From Pestalotiopsis fici W106-1 (lineage: Eukaryota; Ascomycota; Sordariomycetes; Amphisphaeriales; Sporocadaceae), in the NCBI RefSeq assembly GCF_000516985.1, contig NW_006917100.1:1291490-1355489 (forward strand): a stretch of DNA of 64,000 bases, in the 5' to 3' direction. The notes beneath the pieces are model-generated. The model made no database searches. It was not told where the DNA came from and saw only the letters and a program-made list of their open reading frames with translations. The translations under genes were made by a program, and so were the position numbers. Shown here in pieces: positions 1 through 12,402 of the stretch; position 1 is the first letter of the stretch; each line of letters begins with the position of its first letter.

Positions 1-1
1 A

Positions 2-307
2 CCCAGCTCAGGGAGCTCCAATCACCATCTGTCATACGATTCGAACTCGGCAGCTCCTAATACCAGTTCATACACATCGCAGAACTCGGCATCATCTTCT
101 TTTGATGGGTTGCCACATTCGCAGAGTGCCACAAGCTCATCTGGTCCTGTACAACCCGCCACGGACTACGACGGCTCGATCTCAACTACGAATGGTACGA
201 CAGGCTTTCACTCGACGAGTGGCGGAGCAACTCCAGATGAGCTCATCCCACCCCGGGCTAGTGGTTCTGAATGGGGCAACAGCAGCTTTTCTGGTTATCA
301 GCATTAG
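2..307 (+). CDS. 3' end of an unknown Ser/Thr-rich protein (partial)
   Basis: An open frame runs in from the left edge (frame starting at base 2) and stops with TAG at 305-307, giving 101 C-terminal residues. The visible part is low-complexity: rich in Ser, Thr, Asn and Gly with scattered Asp, Tyr and Pro, and it ends in the short tail SSFSGYQH. No domain, membrane segment or signal can be seen. Such tails are common at the ends of fungal transcription factors and signalling proteins, but nothing here decides between them. The start, any upstream exons and the domain that would name the protein lie outside the window. I do not recognise it. Confidence is for being coding, judged from the uninterrupted frame and composition. 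Confidence 0.55.
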   Translation, partial: PSSGSSNHHLSYDSNSAAPNTSSYTSQNSASSSFDGLPHSQSATSSSGPVQPATDYDGSISTTNGTTGFHSTSGGATPDELIPPRASGSEWGNSSFSGYQH

Positions 308-645
308 TAGTCTCGTTCACGCTTCGTATGTATTTGTACACCTCATACAGCGTCTTTTCTTGTTTGGGTTCTTCTTTTACTGCTTGACTTTTTCTTATTT
401 TTACCTGTTTACTCGAGTCCTGGTGGACTTGGCATTCCTGGCATTGCGGCAACCCCCCAAAAATTATCATGGCTGTGCATCGGATGAGGGTTTACGCATC
501 GGGAGGCGAAACAATAATGGCAAAACGGAGTTTCTGGAGTTATTCGGGCTTTGAGCGTTATTATCAAGAAAAGAAAGAAATCTCTCGGGGTTTGGAGGAC
601 GCGTGATCCACAACTTCATGCATGTGTGAATTAGACCTGGAGAAT

Positions 646-675
646 TGATGCTTTGGTAGTTGATGCTTTGGTAGT
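646..675. repeat. 15-base direct tandem duplication
   Basis: The unit TGATGCTTTGGTAGT occurs twice head to tail (646-660 and 661-675) without mismatch. It lies in noncoding sequence downstream of the first gene and looks like a recent slippage or duplication event. Confidence 0.9.
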
Positions 676-2610
676 TGGTTATGAGTTTGCGGGTGCGGTA
701 TTACCCCCGTCTAACACGTTGGCATTTATGGTTATGCAGTATAATCAAGATGATTTCTTGTCCCTTTGGACGCTATAATCGACAGTTTGAAAGACGTGTG
801 TTATTTTCTGGAGCCAATATGGGCATCTACTTTCAGAGACCAATTGTGTTGCGTAAGAGTTGCCCAAAAATCGGTTGATCTCCGAGGACACACTGGCTCT
901 ACTCCCAATAGTTGATGAGTTCCGGTAGTTCTTGTCCACACTCGCTTGGTGTTACTGATTACAGTGCTCTGCTGGTTCTCTTGTCACTTAAGCCATGGAA
1001 TCCGTGGGCCGTATTTTGAGGTGAGGCCAAGAGAGGAGAGGAGATGTGGTAGTGAGTGGAGGAGTGCAGTCAGATTGAGACTATGCTGCTTCGTGCATAC
1101 ATTCATTACCGTTAGTACATTCAGCCCAGACTACAGACAAAGCCAATACTCGTTGTAGATGCTGCAGGAATACGGGCTAACTTGACCAGGATCATGTCTG
1201 GTGGAGAGTACGACGAGATACTGGGAAGTCTTTGTCAACATTCCAGACATGTGCTAGCGCATGGGGACGAACCGATTGGACGAGCTTGGGTACTCGACGT
1301 ACCTGCGCATATGTTGTCGGTATATGAGTAGTCCGCCCATTCAAATTCTGCCGAGAGACCCAGCATATGTGATTAGCACCCGTAACTACCTGATACAACA
1401 CCATCAGCAGAGCAGTTGGTGGTAATAGTTAGCGTGGTAGCACGGTAGTGATAGCAGTAGGTTGGCCCCGAACATGACTTTGAGACTGATCAATTTGAGG
1501 TACAGCAGGGCCTACATGGTACAGATGGCTGCAATCCGTTAGTATTGACGTGGTTGTAGTTAACATCCCTGCCTGACTACTTCAATGATAGATGGCCTAC
1601 ATAGGTACCTGTGCCATCAATATCCATACTACCTACCTACTTGAATTGCATGAGATATCACTAATGACGTGCAGACTCAGCCCACCAGACTCGGCCAGCC
1701 CAGCTACATTAGCCAGCCAGTCAGTTCAGCAAGCACTCTTACAACACATGCGTCAGTGAGCGAGTGGCTTGGGAGCCCCCCTCCCCCCCAATCCGTTTCT
1801 CTCCCTACATTATCCTTCCCCCTCTCTTCTGCTCCACCTGTTTCTGCCGTCATTGGCAACAACAGCCAACAATATGACTGGACTTGAATGTAATCCTGAC
1901 GATGGAACTAGCGTATTTGCGGACTTGATGTTGGAGAATGGGCTAAGGCGGGCGGGGGAGGAGGAGAGGGATAGGCTCTTATGATTTGTTGAGGTTTACT
2001 TACCTACACGGGCAGATTATACATGAATACTACTACTAGGCATGTAGGCTACAGTCCGGTCCGGGGAAGAAGCCGAGTAGATCATCAGGTTCCATTCACC
2101 TGCTTCATCGTTAATGAGAAGAACCACCCAAAGTACCTCGATTATCGTTATGCGGCAAGGGAATAGTTGGAATACAAGTGTGTCTAAGCAAAGCAGCCAC
2201 AGCACGAGATAGCGCTTTGCACATTAGAGCGGAGGACTTGACTAACTTAGATCCCCATCACGTACCTGGTGATTTGAGCTTGGGTGGCTTGTATTTCTCT
2301 CGACTCAAGGTACTTGGGTTACTTATGAGATACGTAGATCAAATATCTCCGGTTGGATCCTGCAAGATAGCATCGGACTCGGATGATTTTCAATCACTAG
2401 AGATTCTAAGAATCCAACTAAACCTACTGGAGTAGGCAACAATAAGAACAACAGGAAGTGGCTGCCGATATTTTGACTTTTGGTCTACTACTGCGCGAAC
2501 TCCGTGCACGAGTCGCCGATTCCACACTGTACGGCAGAGAAGGAACTCGCCTACGCTGGTTGGCTGATTGGCCACTTGGCGGCGAGCTTAACCGATTTGT
2601 TGCAGAAGCC

Positions 2611-2632
2611 AAAAAAAAAAAAAAAAAAAAAA
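2611..2632. repeat. A22 homopolymer
   Basis: Twenty-two consecutive A residues in the noncoding region upstream of cardiolipin synthase. The length may be inexact because such runs are error-prone in sequencing. It is flanked downstream by CTACC-rich sequence. Confidence 0.9.
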
Positions 2633-3569
2633 GTCCAAATCCTCCGAAAATCTTCACCCATTTATCTACCTACCTACTGCTACCTACCCATTGATGCCTT
2701 TCACCTCAGCTCCCTCGCACGAGCGTATGCCACATGCCAATTTGATTGATTTGCCAATGTCATGCAAGCTCCAGGGAACTGATACTACCACCCGACTGTA
2801 GTACTGCTACTGGACACAGTACGACTACCACTGCACAGCTAGGTACGTATGCAGCTACACTCCACACCTGTTGTTCACTACCTACCTACCAACCAAGCCT
2901 ACCTGCTACCTACTGCACATTTCACCCGCCCACCCACCAACAAAACCGACCACACACATTGAAGATCTACAGTGCCTACATGCCTAGTAGCCGTTTCGGA
3001 ACCTCTACCCGTGACTGTCCCAGAGATAGACTTTGGCAAAGTCCCAGCTAACATAAGCTGCAGGAGCTCGACGCTGCCCCGTCCCCATCCATCCATCTCC
3101 TTGGGAGCTTGCTGGTATCTTTGTCTTGTCCTTGTCTTTGTCACTGGGCTTGAGGGGGCGGTTGCAAAGCCAAACTCTGCCAAGCACCGAGTCGGGCGTC
3201 TCCGTCGCCTGTGTCTTTCTCCCTCAACTGTCTTGCTGCTGCTACTACTGCTGCGCCTCGGCCGTGTCTGCCTGCTCCATTGGCGCCGGTGATTAACCGT
3301 CCTATCACAAAGCATAGCAACGGCGCCCCGAGAGAAGGCAGCCCTTGGGCAGGCTTAGCTACGCCATTGCCCTTGATATCATCAACTGTTTTCTCCGGGC
3401 CCGCTGCATTTCCACCGAGGGCTTCGGGCATTGCCGTTGAGGCACTTGAGCCTTGCTGGCGGAGGAGTATCATTGGCTGGCTTGTTGGCTCGGATTTAGG
3501 AGGTGGAGCGCGAAGAGCAAACGACGAGACGATTACACTGCACGTGAGCAGGCTTGAAGTCCGTTCATC

Positions 3570-5404
3570 ATGGCTTCCCCAACATTGTCCTGCGGCGGCG
3601 CCCGCTTTGCGGTTGCCAGGCTGGCCACTGGCATGACTGTGCCATCACTGAACTCTAATCGAGCACGTTTGGTGTCGGATCCGAGGGGCGCGCCTGTCAG
3701 CCTGAGACATGCGCAGTCGATCCATTATTTCTCGTCTGCCACTGTTTTGCGGCGTCTGTCGAGACAGCGATCCCAACACGAACTGGCAGCTGACCGGGCT
3801 TCGGAGCAAGCAGCAGAATGCATTGCAGCTCGTACTGCCACCGCCAGCAGCAGCATCGGTCCCGGTATGACTCACCTGGACGTGCCTAGTCTTGCTGTGA
3901 AGAGACCCATCTATGGCATCATGAGGAACACCAGCCTATGTAGACATTTCTCATTTAGAACAAGTTGTCTGGAGCGCGATGGCAAAGGCCCCAAAGAGCA
4001 GTACGTACACACACCCTTTTACACTAAACCCCGATATACCCAATGTCCATGCCACTGTACTCGCTTGAATACCAAAGAAGAAAACACTGCAAAGTCATGG
4101 TGGACTTGTGATTATTTGTTGGGAAATTCCTCTGCCCGCCAATTACACTTGATCAGGTTGTCTTGGCTCACTAGCTTGGCACCCAGTTGGGATCAGATGA
4201 GGACATTTCGTGAACATGACATGATCTATCGAGGGACAAATATACTGTCCAAAGTCGCTAATGCTGTAACAATAGAGGTCCGGAAACGGCAGCGGGTGTC
4301 ACTTCGACCTCTGCGATTCGGAAAGTCCTTCCCAAGGCTCTCGGGTCTGCACTGACGCCACATGAGAATATATACACAATTCCAAATTTATTGACATTTA
4401 GCCGTATCATCGCCTCCCCATTCATTGGTTATGCCATACTTCACGATGCCCACGCCTGGGCACTGGGCCTATTTGTCTATGCTGGCGTATCGGATCTCCT
4501 TGATGGATGGATCGCACGTCGGTGGAAGTTGCAAACCGTCGTTGGCAGCATAGTCGATCCCATGGCTGACAAGATGCTAATGACAATTCTGACCGTGTGC
4601 CTGGCTGCCAAAGGTGCATTGCCCAGTAAGTGGAAATCTTCTATACTCTAGACCTTGGATATTGCCGATCTTGGGTTTCAACCCTGCCCCTGTCCCGGTG
4701 TGTGCGCGCGCGGCAAGCGATGAACCATGCTGACCCCGAGTCAAAATTGCCCAGTCTGGCTGGCAGGTATCATCTTGGGTCGGGACGTTGGCTTGGCCAT
4801 ATCGGCCATCTACTACCGTTGGATTTCGCTCCCGCCGCCGAAAACATTCACAAGGTACTGGGACTTTAGCCTACCTTCAGCCGAGGTCCGTCCAACAACA
4901 ATCAGCAAGTACAACACTTTCCTCCAGCTTGCCCTCATGGGATCTACCGTGGTGGCGCCACTGGTGACCGGCATTGAAGTTGGGCCAGCATTGATTGGAC
5001 TTCAGTAAGTTATACCAGCACTGCTCCCGGACCTTGTATAATCCCAGCTGGGGTCTCCCCCGCATCATTTAGTACCCTCAAGCCTCGGGAGCTCCCCCAC
5101 AGCATCTCAGCCTCGCCGCTCCGCTTGTAATAAGGTCTCTGTGTGATTAGAAACATTGCGGTTTCCAACCACATGTGATCATGGGCATGATCCACTTCTC
5201 TTACTGGTCCATTTACGACTCATCTCGAGAGGGCGCCGCCAGTCGTGCTAGAGTAAGGCTAACGGCTTTGACAGATACATTGTAGCTACTACAACCATCT
5301 GGAGTGGTCTGAGCTACGTTTTCAGCAAAGATGCAGTCAAGATCTTGTCGGATGCCAAGAGCAAAGACAATGCAGCCAATGAGGACAAGTCTCGCGAGCA
5401 ATGA
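3570..5404 (+). CDS. crd1: cardiolipin synthase (CDP-alcohol phosphatidyltransferase)
   Basis: Exons 3570-4000, 4276-4625, 4755-5004 and 5275-5404 join in phase to 386 residues. The enzyme condenses CDP-diacylglycerol with phosphatidylglycerol to make cardiolipin in the inner mitochondrial membrane. The family signature DGxxAR(x8)GxxxDxxxD is complete: Asp220, Gly221, Ala224, Arg225, Gly234, Asp238 and Asp242 (motif DGWIARRW..G..D..D). The ~170 residues before the catalytic domain are Arg/Ser/Ala-rich and poor in acidic residues, as expected for a mitochondrial presequence, and are longer than in many homologues. Hydrophobic segments follow the motif, and the tail is charged. All introns have GT..AG ends; introns 1 and 3 have CTAAT/CTAAC branch points. 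The splice choice for intron 1 (acceptor AATAG at 4275) is the one that keeps the phase. Family assignment is firm; the exact N-terminus is less so. Confidence 0.93.
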
Positions 5405-7994
5405 CGGATCTTATCTTTAGAAACCATGAAGATCACGCGTGCATCAGCCACTTCTACAGTGGCTTGATACAAATAGCAATGCGGCTCCGCTTGTAAAATT
5501 AGAACGAGACATACATGCAACAAAATAGGCTTTCCGACCATTCTGCCGTCGCGAGAGAGGCAAGCAGATTCTAGAGACAGTCGTCGCCCTTGTATTATAC
5601 GAAGAAAGAACGACATGCTCCCACGCTTGCATGCTCGCTTATCAACAACTCGCATTTTCACTATAGGCCACAAAAGATATCTCGCGTATTGCCCGATCTG
5701 CAAGGCATGAGCGGGGACGCGGAGTTGATTGTGTAACCTTTGCAAGCCATGAGTTCACTCTTGATTCAGCCTTTTCAATAGATGCGGACAAGGGAATGAC
5801 GATCCTGCAAGCGGAACCTTTGCCGATGTAATTGGTAAGAGATGTGCTGCTCAGCATTCTTGGTGACGGATGGGAGGCTTCTAGATCTGCCCATACACAT
5901 GACTAGTGTAGCGGTTCCTTGCTTCCTGAAGAATATATTGACTGTCTTGTCTCAATTCTCACTGCATATTCTCTAACCCGATTGAATTGTTTCAGAAATC
6001 CCATCTGTTGCATGACTCCTTGATCCCATTATATCCTGGCCAATGTGGTACAACCACTCTTGCCGTCCCGATGTGTATATGCCTGCTGCTCTTCCCTGAA
6101 CCCGATAAGGTTTTTCTTGGTGTGCATGAACGACGGACGGCACGGCACCGACATGACGGAGGCAATCTTCAAGTAAGCATGCCGACTGGGCGGCAGGCAA
6201 CAAACCCGACTGACCAGCTCTTTAGTATTGAATAAACATACTCGGATCGACAAATATTTTATTGTTATCATCTCAACAGGAAAGTAAACTCCAGTGTCGA
6301 CGATCAGAAGGAGGAAAAAAAAAGAAAAGAAAAAAAAGTCGGCATAGGGCCGAATCTCGGTGTTGATTACCTAGGTACGTGACTTGGGAAACCCCAATTC
6401 CGCTCCGTTTTTCTTTTCCCCTCCCCTTCATGGCGTGGCGTCAAGAATAATCAACGATGATCGGCTGCGTATCAAAATTTTTTTTTTTTCCATCGGGGCT
6501 GAGACATCTGCATCGTTGTCACATAGCCAAAAAAAAAAAAAAAAAACGAAACAAGTAATTTCCGACGAACTTTCTATTGGTCGNNNNNNNNNNNNNNNNN
6601 NNNNNNNNNNNNNNNNNNNNNNNNNNNNNNNNNNNNNNNNNNNNNNNNNNNNNNNNNNNNNNNNNNNNNNNNNNNNNNNNNNNGAGAGAGAGAGAGAAGG
6701 GGTCCAGACAACCAGGCGGCTTTTGATCTTCGCTCATGCCATACTCGTGCTCTTTGTTTTTCTTCTACTTTTCCCGTTTTCTTAGGCTCGCTTACAGGAA
6801 GATTACAAGTACGTTACGGTTTTTCTTTCCTTTTTTTTTTGGCCCCCCTGTTGGGAGAGAGAAATATTCCCAAGGGCAGATGATCGCGGATAACACGTAC
6901 CTGTACAATAGAATTCAAGTTATCTCTGTGCATCGATTTAAGCAGGCAGTAGATAGGCAGCCCAGCACCGGTCCGACATTCCAACCTGCCGGCTTCTTTT
7001 TTCTTCATGCCCACCACCAACCGGATGGTGCATTTGCTATAAGGTGTTTCCTTTGGGTTATGTCCATTGAAGAGAGAAGGACAATCTTCGGTTCATGTAA
7101 ATCCTTTCTCAGGGGTACTAGTCGTGCCTGTCGGTCAGTACTGTAGGCAGATTGTCCGGCACAGCCACCCACCGATCAATCGGGCATAAGAAGTGGCATT
7201 GATATGTGCCCCCTCCCTACCGCCAGCGTCTGTGATTTTGCCCACCGAGGCGTTCTTCCGGGACAGTAGGCCAGATCCGATCCGGGGCCTACGCGATATC
7301 GGCAGGGGAAACGTGAAGGAATCCGTGATCCTTGAGGAAGGAAAAGCTAGACTCCGTACAAGGACCATCATGATGCCTGGGCTTTGCTCTTACCCATATG
7401 TCGAGAAGCAGGACAAAAAAAACCCTCGTGATCCTGTCTTGCCGTGCTTGAGATATGAGGCTCTACTCGACATTCCTATACTGTCTCTTTCCAGCTTCGT
7501 GTCTCTTACATCTCGAACACTGAATAGTAAGTGTAAAAGACGTTAGAAGTCTTATCAAATTTGTTCAGACTTTAAGGAACTATGACACGTAGATTTATCG
7601 ACAGGCTCGAGAATATTGTTGGCAACAACACTTTTGAACCGAGCGATAGACCAGCACTTGCATTCATGTTACTCTCCCCGTTGTTTGTTTGAGCCTCTCT
7701 GTGAGCAACGTGTTGTTGTGATTGTCTTCGCTATACATTTCCATGAAAGTTACTGTCCTAGCTAGCTTTGATACAAACATCCAGTATCGTAAACAAGGCC
7801 CTGGATCGAATCTATGAGATAGTGAGATCCGAGTGTAAATGTCTAAATGGTATCATTACGCTGATGAACAATGTCGTATATGCTAGCCCGCCTCTTATAT
7901 GATTACAAGCCTTGCGTCGAGACAGGCTGTACTTGTATATACATTCTTTATCTTACACAATATCCGGGGATGAGTGGCCGTAGTCTTGGCATGT
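5405..7994. other. 2.6 kb intergenic region with assembly gap
   Basis: This region lies between the 3' ends of cardiolipin synthase and mto1 (convergent). The short open frames on both strands have no family resemblance. It contains T12 (6478-6489), A18 (6529-6546), a 100-N gap and a GA repeat directly after the gap. A gene lost in the gap cannot be excluded. I see no tRNA or rRNA. Confidence 0.6.
6584..6683. other. assembly gap (100 N)
   Basis: Exactly 100 N, the usual placeholder for a gap of unknown length. The right border is a (GA)n microsatellite and an A18 run lies about 40 bases to the left, so a simple-sequence stretch probably broke the assembly. Confidence 0.98.
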
Positions 7995-10187
7995 CTACGG
8001 CAGCTCACTGCTCCTAGCCTCGGCATCCAAAGTGTCAACCTCCTTACCCAGAGGCGCCATCTCGTCGCGCCCCTGCATGACCTCCTTGAATTTTTCGCTT
8101 CGAGTGACGAAGCCGAGCAGCCTTACGCAGCCAGCTGGCGTCATACCTTCGATTCGTCTGGCTTGGCCCAGGCTTTCCGGCCGCGTGGCGTTGAGCACGG
8201 CCTTTTCGTGAAACGACAGCCCGAAGATGCTATCATAGTCCAGATCCACGGGCAGCTGAAGAGACTCATCCCTGGTAAAGAGCGCCTGCTCCGTCTTTTG
8301 CATGGCGACGTACGGCGCGTAGACGGCCTCAATGGCCACCCGAGACTGGATGTGTGCCGAGTAATTGTCGATTTCGGGGAGCCGTTCGCGCAAATCAGAG
8401 AGCTTGACGCCCGCGAGCCGTAGAATCTCTAGAGCAGAGCGGGGTTTCGTGTCTAGTCTCGCCTTGAAGCCCGCAGCTATCCAGTTTGGGGCCGTGAGCG
8501 AGTAATTTTGGAGCGTAGCAGTCAGCTCTTCCGCCTCGGCCTTGGTGTCACGGAAGTGAGACCAGCGCTTGTCGCTCACCACACCCCATTCGCGGCCCAT
8601 CTCGGTGAGGCGCAGGTCTGCATTGTCGGCGCGATGTGACATGCGGTACTCGGATCGACTGGTGAACATGCGGTACGGCTCCGAGACGCCCTTGGTGATG
8701 AGATCATCAATCATGACGCCAATGTACCCATCGGCACGTGTCAGCGAGATTGGAGCTTTGCCCTGCGCGGCACGACCGGCATTGATACCTGCAATGACAC
8801 CTTGGCCTGCTGCCTCTTCATAGCCCGTCGTTCCGTTGATCTGGCCAGCGAGGTAGAGACCAGAGATGGCTTTGGTTTCAAGTGAGGACTTTAGACTGCG
8901 CGGATCCACGTAGTCGTATTCTACCCCATAGCCTGGCTGCACCATCTCAACATTCTCGAGGCCCGGAATAGTGCGCAGCAGTTGCTCCTGTGCATCGGCC
9001 GGAACTGTCATGGATAGGCCGTTGGGGTAGATGAGGTCGCTGTCAAAGCCTTCGGGTTCGAGCCAGACTATATGGCGCGGCTTCTCGGGAAATTTGATAA
9101 TCTTGGATTCAAGTGAAGGGCAGTATCGTGGGCCCCTGACGCTCTCGCGAATATGTATCGTCTTATCTAGGTTTGCGCGTACCACGTCGTGCGTCGCATC
9201 GTTTGTGTATGTAGCCCAGCACAAGAGTTGGTCTTGTACCGAAACTGCTTCGTTGAGATAACTGAACGGATTTGGTGGATCGTCTCCTCTTTGCTCCTCC
9301 AGGATACCGTAATTGATGCTGCCCTTGGCCAACCGCGGCGGCGTTCCAGTCTTTAATCTGCCAAGCTGAAATCCGGTCTCCTTGAGCGATTTGCTCAGTC
9401 CAAAGGTCGCTTGTTCGCCTATCCTCCCGGCTGGGTATTTTTCCAGGCCAATATGTATTTCACCGCCCAGGAACGTTCCTGTTGTAATGATGATCTGCGT
9501 AGTGGGCAGAACCTCTCCCGATTCCAACCTCACGCCCGTGATCTTACTCCTGGGCTTTCCGCTCGCCGGGTCCGAATCTGCGCCAACCACGATATCGCTG
9601 ACACTGCCGGGTATAATGCTGAGGTTTGGGTATGCCTCGAGCTCTTCACGCATGTGCTTCTTGTAGAGAGCGCGGTCAATCTGCGCGCGGGGCCCCCAAA
9701 CCGCGGGGCCCTTCTTCCGGTTTAGAACTTTGAACTGGACACCGGCCTTGTCAATGATACGGCCAGCGACGCCATCGAGGGCGTCAATCTCGCGCAGGAT
9801 GGTGCCCTTGCCGATACCGCCAAAGGAGGGGTTGCAGGAGCAGACGCCCAGGTTGTCGAGCTTGGGCGTGATGAGCGCGGTACGGGCGCCGGACCGGGCG
9901 GCGGCGGCGCAGGCCTCGGTGCCGGCGTGGCCTCCTCCTACGACGACGACATCAAATGCCCTGCAGATTTTAATTTCTCACGTCAGCGAGCACGTTTCGC
10001 ATAAAGTGTCGTGGTGCTGGTGCTCGGCAAGAAGGAAAGGGTGTCTTTTTTTTGCATACCTGGCGTCTTGCGCGACTGAGGCGAATCCCTTGCGCCGGAG
10101 AAAAAATCGCCTTCGGGCAATAATTGTAGGCCTACTCAGGCCTCGCGGCGCCCACACCTTTTGCATCGTGGATCGCGATCGATACAA
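7995..10187 (-). CDS. mto1: mitochondrial tRNA uridine-34 carboxymethylaminomethyl enzyme, MnmG/GidA family
   Basis: Two exons: 10187(or 10166)-10060 and 9960-7995. They give 697 residues, or 690 from the second Met, close to the family length. With the GTPase Mss1/MnmE partner the family uses FAD to modify the wobble uridine of certain mitochondrial tRNAs, which keeps mitochondrial decoding accurate. The FAD-binding Rossmann motif GGGHAGTEA is encoded at the very start of exon 2 (Gly44-Gly49 from the second Met). It is followed by the conserved [31 protein letters not shown] and, further on, [18 protein letters not shown] and [13 protein letters not shown]. Exon 1 encodes an Arg-rich, acid-free mitochondrial presequence. 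The phase-2 junction restores an Arg codon. The intron (10059-9961) ends in CTGCAG. Two in-frame Mets 21 bases apart leave the exact start open. Transcribed in the same direction as vps45 upstream. Confidence 0.95.
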
Positions 10188-10567
10188 GCGAGGCGGCAGG
10201 AGTTGGGAGCTAACTTGCGCGCCGCGACCACTGTTATCGCCACGGCCTCGCGGTTGATTGTAGATCAGAAGTTCTCGATTAGATTTATTTTATGCCGGCC
10301 ATAATAGCGGACGCTATTCGGCAGGCGGTAAGCGCATATTTATTAGAGGTAAGCGGTGTGCTTTATATAGTGCCTCCCTTACCTAATAGGTACCCAACTA
10401 TGCCCCCTATTGACTTGCCCTTCATATAAAATACCGTCATTTATTTGACCCTGCTTACACCAATGCAATATGTTTGGATAAGACGGGAAGTACAAATGGT
10501 TCATATCTTCAGTTCATCGCTGCTATCATCATTATTTGTTGAATTAAATATATGCGTATATAGATCA
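10188..10567. other. AT-rich spacer between vps45 3' end and mto1 5' end
   Basis: About 380 bases hold both the vps45 3' untranslated region and the mto1 promoter, as both genes run leftwards. The sequence is clearly AT-richer than the flanking exons. No gene is seen. Confidence 0.6.
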
Positions 10568-12402
10568 TCACCTTCTACCTATCTCCTTTCGCAGCCTTCC
10601 AGCAACCGTTGTAGGAGGAGGTTCCGGCCAAGATGACACAGCATCATCCACTTCTTCCAAAAAGGTTGCAGCATTATGTATCGCAGTGCCACCTAGAACT
10701 ACTCGAACACCCGGAGAAGAAGCATTGATGCCCGCCACCATCTTTGCCTCTTCGTAAGTTGCACCTCCTATTATAAACACCACAATATCTTGGGGCTTGT
10801 CTCTCGTAGTCCCGCCGCCCTCGACAAACGGGTACTGTTGTTCTCGTAATCTCCCCTTGATCATGTTCTGTAGCGTAGTCTCTAGATGAGGCGAGTGTTG
10901 CGTGTAGACGTTTTCGACTCCCTTGAGGCCTTTGATGCCGCGGGCTCCCGAGAAAATGCCACCGGGCTCAAATATATCTGTGATTCCACCGGCAGCTTGG
11001 GTTTGTTGAAGGGAACCATGATATATCAGGAGTTTTGCCACCAGGTCTGCTCTTCGCGGCGAAACACCGCCTGCTGCTGTCAAAAGGTCCACCAGCATGG
11101 GCAGTTGATTCGAAGGATTTTTCTCGTATCGAAGAGCATAGAGCGCTACCAGACCTACTTTTGCATCTTCCGAGACTTGTATGTTTTGAATCAACTTCTG
11201 AACGTTCTGTAAAAATGTTAGTCATATATGTTACAACGACTATAATTATTCCCATTGCATACCTTGAGATCTGTGGCATGATTATCATTGCATGCTAGGC
11301 TCTGCTCGACCTCGCTGACTTCCAGCAAGTTCTCTGAACCAACCCTCCGACTCAGCTCAGAGACTAGAGTGACATGCTTGCTAACGTTTCCAGACAGTTT
11401 TCGGAACTCGGGGTATTCCTCAATGAAGCGCTTCATGTCCGTGATGGACTCAATGTTTGCATTGTTCTTTGTCTTTGACTGGTATTGCTCCACATAGTCC
11501 TTGATGTTACCGCCTAGGTCACCAAAGTTGAGATACATGTTCTTCTTGAAGAAGGGATCTTGGTCGGCTGAAAGGACAATCTCTTTGAGCTCAGGGCGGA
11601 TCTCTGGGACGTCTCCGAGATCAACACGTCCATTGTTGATACCCAATAGGTGGTGTACCATTGCCTGGTACGTCCATTGATGCAGGAGTGGCGTGGCTGG
11701 GTCCTCTCGCCTATCCAATATGAGCAATATTGGCGGAGTGTCAACCTTTCGGAAATCAAAGAGCTGCTCTTCTTGTGTTATGTTGTATCTGACTTCTGTG
11801 GCCAATTTCTTGGCCAACAAACTGTTTTTCTCATATCTTATGAGGGGTTTCTTCTTCAATGATAGGAGTACGGCCATCAAACCTTCAGTGGTCCTCTGGA
11901 GAGAGTCGGTGTTCCACATGTCTGGACTTCCGCTCCATATCCGCTGTTGTGGCAGTGTCAAGTTGAGCGTGAACAAATCTGGGTTGATGACCAAAAAGTC
12001 GGCAAAATGCTCCTGTACGGCCTTGACCACCTCATGATCATCGGCTTCGGCCAAGCGCTCCAGTGCCGACTTCTTGACCACGTTGCTAAAGTACAGGTAG
12101 TACTCGCCGTACTTGGGCTCTCGCAGCTCGTCAATCAGGAACTGGATAGAGTCCGCGGATGGCCTCACGAAGCAGAGGCACCTAAGATGGCGCATCTTCT
12201 CCCTGCTCTGGTTGTCGAGGCGGTCGATGAGATAGACCTCGTGGTTGAGTAGTGACGACTGTGTGATGGCGGTGGAGACAATAGAGACGGTGTCCTTATC
12301 CAACAAGAGGATCTTCATCTTTGCGGATGCGCCCGCCGTGGCGCTGTCTCCGGCCGACACCATCTTGCTGATGTAGCCGGAGACGGCTTGAACCACATCC
12401 AT
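10568..12402 (-). CDS. vps45: Sec1/Munc18-family vesicle fusion protein Vps45
   Basis: Exons 12402-11263 and 11206-10568 join at phase 0 to 592 residues (yeast Vps45 is about 577). SM proteins clasp SNARE bundles; Vps45 acts with the syntaxins Tlg2 and Pep12 in Golgi-to-endosome/vacuole transport. Telling features are the N-terminal KMKILLLDKDTVSIVSTA and HEVYLIDRLDN segments, LRCLCFVRPSADSI, the domain-3 stretch LLILDRREDPATPLLHQWTYQAMVHHLL, and the C-terminal DIVVFIIGGATYEEAKMV with GGTAIHNAATFL, all typical of Vps45 rather than Sec1, Sly1 or Vps33. The 56-base intron has donor GTATGC and acceptor TACAG. The gene is divergent from mmm1, sharing a 651-base promoter region. Confidence 0.95.

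Larger units (their letters stand above)
308..3569. other. 3.3 kb without a recognisable gene
   Basis: No open frame here resembles a known family; those present are short, overlap one another on both strands and have no splice-consistent continuation. It holds the 3' flank of the first gene and the promoter and leader of cardiolipin synthase. Visible structure: a 15-base tandem duplication (646-675), an A22 run (2611-2632) and several CTAC/TACC-rich stretches around 1601-1645, 2660-2700 and 2877-2915. Confidence 0.6.

Noticed and set aside
3211..3636. Open frame of 141 codons ahead of cardiolipin synthase
   Set aside because: Low-complexity Ala/Pro-rich reading of GC-rich promoter/leader sequence; overlaps the real start in another frame and has no family resemblance.
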